A DNA stretch of 48,937 bases, taken from the NCBI GenBank assembly GCA_002422945.1, contig DITW01000059.1:8457-57393 (forward strand), written 5' to 3'. Positions 42,101 to 48,937 of this stretch are shown here, in pieces (within the stretch, counting starts at the first letter, position 1; each line of letters begins with the position of its first letter). The notes under the pieces were generated by a model. It was given only the letters and a program-made list of their open reading frames with translations. It was not told the DNA's origin and searched no databases. This DNA is from Sphingomonadales bacterium UBA6174. Lineage in GTDB: Bacteria; Pseudomonadota; Alphaproteobacteria; Sphingomonadales; Sphingomonadaceae. The position numbers and the translations under genes are program-made.

Positions 42101-43243
42101 TCAGAGCAGGACCAGATGATCGCGATGGACAAAGGCGGCACGTGGCGCATAGCCGAGCAATTCGGCCAATGTGTCGCTGCGCTTGCCCATCACCAATTGC
42201 GCCTCATCGGCATCATATTCGGCCAGACCCTGCCCGATTTTTTCGCCGTTGCTATCGATAATGTCGATCAGGTCGCCGCGTTCGAACCGGCCGGTGAGGG
42301 CGGTGACACCTGCGGGCAACAGGCTGCTGCCGCGTTCCAGCGCACGTAGCGCACCTGCATCGATGGCGGCGCTACCCTTCACGGTCAGCCGCCCGACCAG
42401 CCAGGTCTTGCGCGCCGATCCGGCCTTGGAGGCAAGGAATACCGTGCCGATATTGCTGTGCATGAAGCGTTGCAGCGGCTGATCATGTTCGCCAGAGATG
42501 ATCGCGAGGTTGATTCCTGCGCGGGTGGCGATGCGCGCGGCCTCAAGCTTGGAAACCATGCCGCCCGATCCCATGCCGGAGCCAGAGCCGCGATCCGCCA
42601 TGGCCATGATCTTGGCGTCGATCCGGCTGACTTGCGGCACGAGCTTGGCGTTCGGGTCGGTCTTGGGATTGGCGGTGTACAGGCCGTCGATATCTGACAG
42701 CAGCACGACCCCGCTGGCGCGTGCGGCCTGACCGATACGCGCGGCCAGGCGGTCATTATCGCCAAAGCGAATTTCAGCGGTCGCGACCGAATCATTTTCG
42801 TTGATGACCGGCACGACGCCGAGTTCCAATAGGCGATCCAGCGTGGCCGAGGCGTTGAGATAGCGGCGGCGATCTTCGAGATCATCGAGCGTGACGAGAA
42901 TTTGCGCGGCGATCAGGCCCTGTGCCTCCAGTAACTCCGCCCATTGCTGGGACAAGGCGATCTGGCCGACGGCAGCGGCGGCCTGCGCATCCTCAAGGCT
43001 AGCGCGGCCACCCTTGGCGAGGCCGAGACGCCGTGCGCCCAAGGCAATCGCGCCAGAGGAGACGAGCACGACCTGCTGCCCGGCAGCGCGGCGTTCGGCA
43101 ATGTCCCCGGCCATCGCCTCCAGCCAGTCGCGCCGGATATTGCCCTGTTGATCGACCAACAGGGCGGAACCGATCTTGATGACCAGCCGGGTGCAGTTTT
43201 CAGGTGCAAACAGGCTGGATGCCGGGATTAAATGGGTGACCAT
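42101..43243 (-). CDS. proB: Glutamate 5-kinase
   Basis: The first step of proline synthesis. The amino-acid kinase domain (about 1-260) has LVIKIGSALLVD, VLVSSGAIALGARRLGL, VPVINENDSVA and GSGMGSGGMVSKLEAARIA. A C-terminal PUA domain (about 280-370) contains AIDAGALRALERGSSLLPAGV. At 380 residues it is the long PUA form. Its start overlaps the obgE stop by 16 bases. proA is not in the window. Confidence 0.96.
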   Translation of the reverse strand: MVTHLIPASSLFAPENCTRLVIKIGSALLVDQQGNIRRDWLEAMAGDIAERRAAGQQVVLVSSGAIALGARRLGLAKGGRASLEDAQAAAAVGQIALSQQWAELLEAQGLIAAQILVTLDDLEDRRRYLNASATLDRLLELGVVPVINENDSVATAEIRFGDNDRLAARIGQAARASGVVLLSDIDGLYTANPKTDPNAKLVPQVSRIDAKIMAMADRGSGSGMGSGGMVSKLEAARIATRAGINLAIISGEHDQPLQRFMHSNIGTVFLASKAGSARKTWLVGRLTVKGSAAIDAGALRALERGSSLLPAGVTALTGRFERGDLIDIIDSNGEKIGQGLAEYDADEAQLVMGKRSDTLAELLGYAPRAAFVHRDHLVLL

Positions 43244-44283
43244 GTCCCGTCTCCACCCTCTGCTGCATGGCCTGCCGCAACGGCCTCTTCTTCGCGTGCC
43301 TTGGTGATATTGGCGAGCAGACGGTCGAGAATTGCTTCCACGCCTTCGCCGCTTGCGCTCGAAAGTGGCATCACGGTGACGCCGCTTGCCTCTTCAAGAT
43401 CGTGTATCAGCATGTCGCGCAGCTCGTCATCAATCGCATCGACCTTGTTGAGCGCGATGATCATCGGTTTTTCCAACAACCCAGCGCCATAGGCATCGAG
43501 TTCGCCCATCACGATGTCATAGGCCTCGACCGGATCATTGCCGGTGGCATCGATCAGGTGCAGCAAGACCTGACAGCGTTCGATATGGCCCAGAAAGCGG
43601 TCGCCGATCCCTGCACCTTCTGCCGCGCCTTCGATCAGGCCGGGAATATCGGCGATCACGAATTCACGGTCGCGGTGGCGCACCACGCCCAATTGCGGAC
43701 GGGTAGTGGTGAACGGATAATCGCCGACCTTGGCATTGGCGTTGGTCACGGCGTTGATGAACGTCGATTTGCCCGCGTTCGGCAAGCCGACCAGCCCGGC
43801 ATCGGCCAAGAGCTTGAGCCGCAGCCACACATAGCCTTCGGCACCCGGCCAACCGGGGCCGTGTTGGCGCGGGGCGCGGTTGGTGGAGGTTTTATAGGTC
43901 AGATTGCCGCGACCGCCATCGCCGCCGCGCATGAAGACGATTCTCTGCCCGACTTTGGTAAAGTCAGCGAGCACATCTTCCTTGTCTTCCGACAGGATCT
44001 GGGTGCCGACCGGGACCTTGATGACAAGGTCGTCGCCGCCCGCGCCGGTGCGATTGCCGCCAGACCCGCCCTTGCCGCGTTGTGCGCGGAAATGCTGGGT
44101 GTAGCGGAAGTCGATCAGCGTATTGAGGCCAGCGACGGCTTCGAAAATGATGTCGCCACCCTTGCCGCCATTGCCGCCATCAGGGCCGCCATATTCGATG
44201 TACTTTTCGCGCCGGAAGCTGACAGCCCCCGGGCCGCCCGCGCCGGAGCGGACGAAAATTTTAGCCTGGTCGAGAAAATGCAT
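43228..44283 (-). CDS. obgE: GTPase ObgE/CgtA
   Basis: A ribosome-associated GTPase needed for 50S assembly. The glycine-rich Obg fold (about 1-158) has FVRSGAGGPGAVSFRREKY and GKGGSGGNRTGAGGDDL. The G domain follows: VGLPNAGKSTFINAVTNANAKVGDYPFTT, DIPGLIEGAAEGAGIG and NKVDAIDDE. At 351 residues it lacks an OCT domain, as usual in alphaproteobacteria. It heads obgE-proB-epimerase. Confidence 0.97.
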   Translation of the reverse strand: MHFLDQAKIFVRSGAGGPGAVSFRREKYIEYGGPDGGNGGKGGDIIFEAVAGLNTLIDFRYTQHFRAQRGKGGSGGNRTGAGGDDLVIKVPVGTQILSEDKEDVLADFTKVGQRIVFMRGGDGGRGNLTYKTSTNRAPRQHGPGWPGAEGYVWLRLKLLADAGLVGLPNAGKSTFINAVTNANAKVGDYPFTTTRPQLGVVRHRDREFVIADIPGLIEGAAEGAGIGDRFLGHIERCQVLLHLIDATGNDPVEAYDIVMGELDAYGAGLLEKPMIIALNKVDAIDDELRDMLIHDLEEASGVTVMPLSSASGEGVEAILDRLLANITKAREEEAVAAGHAAEGGDGTWSPI

Positions 44284-44360
44284 GTTGTGGCCAGTAGAAC
44301 GTCCGCGCCGAACGGGGAAGCATTTTGTGCATTTTTGGCTTTATTGCGTATGTTTGCATG

Positions 44361-45023
44361 TCAGATTTGCAGCGCTGCGACCGGATTGGCGACCGGAATG
44401 CTCAACTCCAAGCGAATCGCTTCTGTTTCTTGATATTCGGCATGGGCCTTGGCGATGCCGATTCGCAGATGTTCGACCGCCATTTCACGGGCTGTTTCCG
44501 GAGGCTGACCAAGGGCTAATGCAAATTCCTCGCCCAGGAGAGAATAACCGAGTGCCCCCAGCACAAGGCTGAGCGTATGGCGTTGCAGCGGGATATGCGT
44601 GCCTGCTTGCATCAGATCCCCGACCACATCGCGCAAGGTCCGCAAGATCGGATCGAGTACATCGCGATTGCCGGTCAGAATCATCCATGCCGCCAGCGGG
44701 CCGACGCCTTCTTTTTTAAACGCGTCATAAATGAGGTGGACGATTTCCGCTGGATTCGCGGCGTCATCACGCGCCCGGTGCACGGCCTGGCTGATGCGCG
44801 CGCTTACGCGCCCGGAAATCGAGGTGGCGAGCGCCTTTTGCAATTCGGCGGCGGTGCCGAAATGATGGAGGAGATTAGCATGGGTGCGGCCTATTCGGTC
44901 GGCCACTGCTTTCAGCGTCACGGCATGGGGGCCGGCGTGGAGCAACAGGCTGCGCGCGGCCTCCAGCGCCAGTTCGCGGCCTTCTTCTTGGGTGAACCGC
45001 TTCTTTGATGTTGACGCGATCAT
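44361..45023 (-). CDS. TetR-family transcriptional regulator
   Basis: A 220-residue TetR protein. The N-terminal helix-turn-helix (about 12-60) reads AARSLLLHAGPHAVTLKAVADRIGRTHANLLHHFGTAAELQ. The C-terminal ligand domain is helical with the segment PLAAWMILTGNRDVLDPIL. The ATG at 45023 (MIASTSKKRF) is preferred. It diverges from tldD across 129 bases; no clear palindrome was seen there, so its target is not known. Confidence 0.88.
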   Translation of the reverse strand: MIASTSKKRFTQEEGRELALEAARSLLLHAGPHAVTLKAVADRIGRTHANLLHHFGTAAELQKALATSISGRVSARISQAVHRARDDAANPAEIVHLIYDAFKKEGVGPLAAWMILTGNRDVLDPILRTLRDVVGDLMQAGTHIPLQRHTLSLVLGALGYSLLGEEFALALGQPPETAREMAVEHLRIGIAKAHAEYQETEAIRLELSIPVANPVAALQI

Positions 45024-45152
45024 ATGGATGTTCTCGCTACGCCACAGGACTAATCTTTTCAGATGCTTACAGTCTAGCCGAGTCGCGATATGATGCAAGA
45101 CTTCAAGCTGCGGGCCTTCCCTTGTGCGGGAAACATCCTATATTCCGCTCTT

Positions 45153-46586
45153 ATGACAGATTTTTTCGCGGACCCGCGCCAGTTCCTTTATCGCCCCGAC
45201 GGCCTTGATCCGATGGAGGCGCAGCAATTGACGGCCCATGCGTTGCGACATTGCGACGATGGCGAATTATACCTGCAATATGGCGCATCCGAGACCTTCG
45301 GTTTTGATGACGGGCGTCTGAAAACCGCCAATTACAGCACTGAATCGGGCTTTGGCTTGCGCGGCGTATCGGGCGAGATGACCGGCTTTGCCCATGCCAA
45401 TGAACTGAGTGCGGCGGCGATCCGTCGGGCGGCGGAGACCTTGACCTTGCTTGATCCGGCTTCGGGTGCGCCACAAGGCCCACCGCGTCGGACGAATGAG
45501 ATCCTCTATCCCGGCTCCAATCCGCTGTCATTGACGCCTTTTGCCGATAAGGTGAAACTCTGCGCCGAAATCGATGCCGCCGCCCGCGCCCGCGATCCGC
45601 GCGTCGCACAAGTGAGCGTCGGCCTGTCGGGGAGCTGGAGCGTTGTTGAAATCGTGCGCGCGGATGGCTTTGTCGCGACCGATGTCAGGCCCTTGGTGCG
45701 GCTTAATGTCTCGATTGTGGTCGAACAAAATGGCCGACGCGAAAGCGGGACGTTCGGTATGGGCGGACGCTGGATGTATGACCGGTTGTTTACCGCAGAG
45801 GCCCAGAATCGCGCGATTGATGAGGCGTTGGCACAGGCGCTGGTCAATTTGGATGCGGTCGATGCCCCGGCGGGTGAAATGACGGTGGTGCTCGGGCCGG
45901 GCTGGCCGGGGGTTTTGCTGCATGAAGCCATTGGCCATGGGCTGGAGGGTGATTTCAACCGCAAGGGTTCCAGCGCGTTTTCCGGACGGATCGGCGAGCG
46001 CGTGGCGGCTTTGGGCGTGACGGTGGTCGATGACGGGTCGTTATCCGGGCGGCGCGGGTCGTTGACGATTGATGACGAAGGCACGCCGACGCAGGAAACC
46101 GTGCTGATCGAAAATGGCATATTGCGCGGTTATTTGCAGGACCGACTCAATGCGCGGCTGATGGGCGGGGTATCGACCGGTAATGGGCGGCGGCAAAGCT
46201 ATGCCCATGCGCCGATGCCGCGGATGACCAACACCTTTATGAAGGGTGGTCAGGACGATCCGGCGGAAATTCTCTCACGGGTGAAAAACGGGATCTTCGC
46301 CAAGAGCTTTGGCGGCGGGCAGGTCGATATTACCAGCGGCAAGTTCGTCTTTTCCTGCACCGAAGCCTATAAGATCGAGAATGGCAAATTGGGCGCGCCG
46401 GTCAAAGGCGCGACGTTGATCGGTGACGGGCCAAGCGTGCTGACCCGCGTATCAGCGATTGGCAATGATATGGCGCTTGATGAGGGCGTGGGCATTTGTG
46501 GCAAGGGCGGCCAGTCCGTCCCCGCCGGGGTGGGCCAGCCGACCTTGTTGATCGACAGCCTGACCGTGGGCGGGACCGCAGCTTGA
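45153..46586 (+). CDS. tldD: Metalloprotease TldD
   Basis: The catalytic half of the TldD/TldE protease that trims peptide precursors such as microcin B17 and degrades unfolded peptides. The zinc motif is HEAIGHGLEGD near residue 257, the third ligand cysteine is likely in KFVFSCTEAYKIENGKLG, and GKGGQSVPAGVGQPTLLIDS is the family's end. At 477 residues it is normal. tldE is not adjacent. It overlaps the first possible start of the histidine kinase gene. Confidence 0.94.
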   Translation: MTDFFADPRQFLYRPDGLDPMEAQQLTAHALRHCDDGELYLQYGASETFGFDDGRLKTANYSTESGFGLRGVSGEMTGFAHANELSAAAIRRAAETLTLLDPASGAPQGPPRRTNEILYPGSNPLSLTPFADKVKLCAEIDAAARARDPRVAQVSVGLSGSWSVVEIVRADGFVATDVRPLVRLNVSIVVEQNGRRESGTFGMGGRWMYDRLFTAEAQNRAIDEALAQALVNLDAVDAPAGEMTVVLGPGWPGVLLHEAIGHGLEGDFNRKGSSAFSGRIGERVAALGVTVVDDGSLSGRRGSLTIDDEGTPTQETVLIENGILRGYLQDRLNARLMGGVSTGNGRRQSYAHAPMPRMTNTFMKGGQDDPAEILSRVKNGIFAKSFGGGQVDITSGKFVFSCTEAYKIENGKLGAPVKGATLIGDGPSVLTRVSAIGNDMALDEGVGICGKGGQSVPAGVGQPTLLIDSLTVGGTAA

Positions 46587-46597
46587 CGACGGCGAGC

Positions 46598-47692
46598 ATG
46601 AATCTTGGCCCCTTGCGCCGCAAGCCGTTCTTCTCGGACAAGGATCGCGCCTTTTGGGTGCTGCAAACCGCCGGTTGGGGCGCGTATTTCGTTCTGCGGA
46701 CATTGAGCGGCTTTGCCAATGGCGTGGACCTGTTGTTCATCGTGCCGATGGCGATTTCGACCGCTACCGGCTATTCGCTGACATTATTGATGGCGGCGGC
46801 CTATCGCCGGTTGATCGATCAGCGCCCGATCATCACCTGGACGCTGTCGATTACCGTGCTGATGATGGCGGCGGTGGCCTATGCGATGATCGAGACACAG
46901 GCGTTCATCACCTTTTATCGCCCCGGTGAACGGATGAATGCGCCCTTGTTCTTCGGCGCATTTCTGCTCGATTCGATGCTGCTGCTTGGTTGGTCGGCGC
47001 TGTATTACGGCATTAATTTCTATCTGATGCTGGAAAAGCAGGCGGACCAATTGCTCCACCTCGAAAATCAGGCGTCGAGCGCGCAGCTTGCGATGCTGCG
47101 CTATCAGCTCAATCCGCATTTCCTGTTCAATACGCTGAACAGCATTTCCACCCTCGTGCTGCTGAAACAGACCGAGCGCGCCAATGCGATGCTGTCGCGC
47201 CTGTCGTCGTTTTTGCGTTATACATTGGTGAATGAGCCGACGGCGCAGGTCACGCTGGCGCAGGAGTTCGAAACGCTGAAGCTGTATCTCGAAATCGAGA
47301 AGATGCGGTTCGAGGATCGGTTGCGCACCGAATTTTCCCTTGATCCGGCAGTGACGGCAGTGCGATTGCCGTCGTTGCTGTTGCAGCCTCTGGTCGAAAA
47401 CGCGATCAAATATGCGGTGACGCCGCAGGAAGAAGGGGCGGACATCACGGTCGATGCTCGGCTGGTCGGTAATCGGGTGCAGATCACCGTAACTGACACC
47501 GGCCCGGGGTTGAATGCGCCGACGCCGCGCTCCATCGAGTCTACAGGCGTTGGCCTAGCGAACATCCGTGACCGGTTGCAGCAGGCCTTTGGCGATGATC
47601 ACAGTTTCGAGATTCTACCGGATACGTCGGAGGGATTTTGTGTGCGCATCAACATTCCCTTTCAAACCGAACCCCATAGGGAAACAGCATGA
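46598..47692 (+). CDS. LytS/YehU-type sensor histidine kinase
   Basis: A 364-residue membrane kinase. Four hydrophobic segments (about 20-40, 48-72, 85-105 and 118-145) form the sensor; there is no large periplasmic domain. The kinase part has the PF06580 phosphorylation motif RYQLNPHFLFNTLNSIS, then the N box PLVENAIKYAVTP and a G box TGVGLANIRDRLQ. The ATG at 46598 was chosen; a TTG at 46583 overlapping the tldD stop is possible. Its stop overlaps the response regulator by four bases. Confidence 0.92.
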   Translation: MNLGPLRRKPFFSDKDRAFWVLQTAGWGAYFVLRTLSGFANGVDLLFIVPMAISTATGYSLTLLMAAAYRRLIDQRPIITWTLSITVLMMAAVAYAMIETQAFITFYRPGERMNAPLFFGAFLLDSMLLLGWSALYYGINFYLMLEKQADQLLHLENQASSAQLAMLRYQLNPHFLFNTLNSISTLVLLKQTERANAMLSRLSSFLRYTLVNEPTAQVTLAQEFETLKLYLEIEKMRFEDRLRTEFSLDPAVTAVRLPSLLLQPLVENAIKYAVTPQEEGADITVDARLVGNRVQITVTDTGPGLNAPTPRSIESTGVGLANIRDRLQQAFGDDHSFEILPDTSEGFCVRINIPFQTEPHRETA

Positions 47693-48489
47693 CGATTCGG
47701 ACGATTATCGTCGATGACGAACCGCTGGCATTGCAGGGCCTGCGCCTGCGTCTCGAACCTTTTGAGGATGTCGAGATCATCGAGGCATGTTCGAACGGGC
47801 GCGAGGCCATCCGCGCGATCAAGACGCATAAGCCGGATCTGGTGTTTCTCGATATTCAGATGCCCGGATTCGATGGCTTTTCAGTCGTGCAGGGCGTGAT
47901 GGAGGTCGAGCCGCCGTTGTTCGTCTTTGTCACCGCTTATGGCGAACATGCGTTGCGCGCGTTCGAGGCGCAGGCAGTCGATTATTTGATGAAGCCGGTG
48001 GATGTGGATCGGTTGGCCGATACGCTGGATCGCGTGCGCCAACGCCTTGCGGAAAAGCGCGGGGTGGAAGAGGTTGAGCGGTTGAAGGAAGTGCTGGCCG
48101 AACATGCGCCGGACGCGGTCGAAACCATGCCTGAAACTGGTGATGCGCCTGCGGCCAATCGTTATGAGAAGCTGATCAACATCAAGGATCGCGGCCAGAT
48201 TTTCCGGGTCGATGTCGATACGATCGAACGGATCGACGCGGCGGGCGATTATATGTGCATCAATACGGCGGATAACAGTCTGATCCTGCGCGAGACGATG
48301 AAGGACCTTGAAAAGCGGCTAGACCCCCGCAAGTTCCAGCGCGTCCACCGCTCGACCATCGTTAATCTCGATTTGGTGCGCGAGGTTCGCCCGCATACCA
48401 ATGGCGAATGTTTCCTCGTGCTGGAATCCGGCGCGCAGGTGAAGGTCAGCCGCTCTTATCGCGATGTGGTGGCGCGGTTCGTCCACTGA
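47689..48489 (+). CDS. LytTR-family response regulator
   Basis: A 266-residue response regulator. The receiver (1-120) has acidic residues IIVDDEPLAL, the phosphorylated aspartate in LVFLDIQMPGFDGF, and threonine/lysine in FVTAYGEHALRAF and YLMKPVD. A linker of about 50 residues precedes a LytTR DNA-binding domain (about 160-260) with INIKDRGQIFRVDVDTI and FQRVHRSTIVNLDLVREV. LytTR proteins bind direct repeats; the target gene is not evident here. Confidence 0.94.
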   Translation: MTIRTIIVDDEPLALQGLRLRLEPFEDVEIIEACSNGREAIRAIKTHKPDLVFLDIQMPGFDGFSVVQGVMEVEPPLFVFVTAYGEHALRAFEAQAVDYLMKPVDVDRLADTLDRVRQRLAEKRGVEEVERLKEVLAEHAPDAVETMPETGDAPAANRYEKLINIKDRGQIFRVDVDTIERIDAAGDYMCINTADNSLILRETMKDLEKRLDPRKFQRVHRSTIVNLDLVREVRPHTNGECFLVLESGAQVKVSRSYRDVVARFVH

Positions 48490-48514
48490 GGCTGTCCTCC
48501 AAGTCCCCAAACGC

Positions 48515-48554
48515 AAAAAGGCCGCGCTTCCTTTAAGGAGGCGCGGCCTTTTTT
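48515..48554. terminator. Bidirectional intrinsic terminator
   Basis: AAAAAGGCCGCGC (48515-48527) pairs with GCGCGGCCTTTTT (48541-48553) around a 13-base loop, followed by a further T. It separates the response regulator from the leftward helicase gene. Confidence 0.93.
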
Positions 48555-48589
48555 ATGGGATTGGCGACAAGCCGATCCGTTAATGTTGT

Positions 48590-48937
48590 TTAGCGACCGC
48601 CGCCGCCAGTTTTGCGGACAGCGCCCTTATGGCCGCCAACGCCACCCGGCTTGCGGGCCGGACGGAACGGACGGCGCGGACGTTCGCCTTCAGCACCACC
48701 GGCGGGGCGGGCGGCACCATCATGACGACGTTGCGCGGTCGGACGCGCAGCGGCAGGCTTTGGCAGGGCGCGCGATTTTTCCATGAAATCGGCGGGCAGT
48801 GGGATGGACGTCAGCTTGACCTTGGTCAGGCGTTCGATCCCGCGCAGATAGGCGCGTTCATCCTCGGCGACGAAGCTCATCGCAATGCCGGTAGCACCAG
48901 CGCGCGCGGTGCGGCCAATGCGGTGGACATATTGTTC
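48590..48937 (-). CDS. DEAD-box RNA helicase, C-terminal part (runs off window)
   Basis: The C-terminal 115 residues of an RhlE-like RNA helicase. At the window edge motif VI YVHRIGRTARAG is visible, then GIAMSFVAEDERAYLRGIERL. The last 60 residues are a basic, glycine- and arginine-rich tail (PRRPFRPARKPGG) that would bind RNA. The N-terminal DEAD core lies outside the window, so this entry is partial at its 5' end. Confidence 0.9.
   Translation of the reverse strand, partial: EQYVHRIGRTARAGATGIAMSFVAEDERAYLRGIERLTKVKLTSIPLPADFMEKSRALPKPAAARPTAQRRHDGAARPAGGAEGERPRRPFRPARKPGGVGGHKGAVRKTGGGGR

Noticed and set aside
43267..44433. A 388-codon forward frame opposite obgE
   Set aside because: It mirrors the clearly real ObgE coding strand and shows no recognisable domain.
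1..48937. CRISPR arrays, insertion sequences, prophage or integron
   Set aside because: No regularly spaced repeats, transposase, integrase or phage structural genes were seen on either strand.

Overview
The window looks like chromosome of a sphingomonad-type alphaproteobacterium. The evidence is the gene order around hemE (ppsR-maf-aroE-coaE-dnaQ on one side, hemE-hemJ-rho on the other), alphaproteobacterial families (DUF1491, DUF6489-like, TIGR02300/FYDLN, long-form HPF, NrsF/SigF) and a probable sphingolipid gene pair. No phage, IS element, rRNA or CRISPR array was seen. The only clear compositional oddity is an AT-rich regulator gene at 481-1182.

Layout. 1-6.3 kb: a small membrane-anchored protein, a tandem winged-helix regulator, a lipoprotein, tRNA-Lys, folK, a fatty-acid hydroxylase plus N-acyltransferase pair (candidate ceramide synthesis), a SleB-type hydrolase, DUF1491 and ptsN. 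6.3-10.6 kb: leftward hpf, dnaQ, coaE, aroE, maf and ppsR; the last five are tightly spaced, mostly with 4-base overlaps. 10.57-10.86 kb: a non-coding gap with two perfect and two near-perfect DnaA boxes, the probable chromosomal origin, placed as in Caulobacter and Rickettsia (between hemE and the DUF299 gene). 10.9-14.5 kb: rightward hemE, hemJ, rho and a TerC-family gene. 14.6-15.8 kb: leftward dienelactone hydrolase and ogt. 15.9-21.8 kb: mnmE-mnmG-rsmG-parA-parB with three parS sites, one inside rsmG codons. Origin, parS and ParAB together make this the origin-proximal segregation region.

21.8-26.0 kb: a leftward chaperone-usher pilus locus (DUF4402 subunit, chaperone, usher) in which the usher frame is cut by an in-frame TAA. 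26.4-31.8 kb: ihfB, a c-type cytochrome, rpsA-cmk-aroA, a FYDLN zinc-ribbon protein and tRNA-Ala.

32.0-36.2 kb: the most interesting accessory region. It is a divergent bufferin (metal-binding ribosomally made peptide) locus: bufA1-doxX-sigF-nrsF to the left and bufA2-bufB-bufC to the right. The shared 234-base gap carries two exact, divergent copies of GTAACC-N16-CGAA, the ECF SigF-type promoter motif. The inferred circuit is that SigF, held by membrane NrsF, switches on both peptide precursors, the MNIO maturase, its partner and its own operon. A winged-helix regulator with a palindrome at its start follows.

37.1-48.9 kb: housekeeping genes lepB-rnc-era, pgi, obgE-proB-NAD epimerase, a TetR regulator, tldD, a LytS/LytTR two-component pair, and the C-terminal end of a DEAD-box RNA helicase running off the window. 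Calls rest on reading of the sequence and family knowledge; no database search was run.
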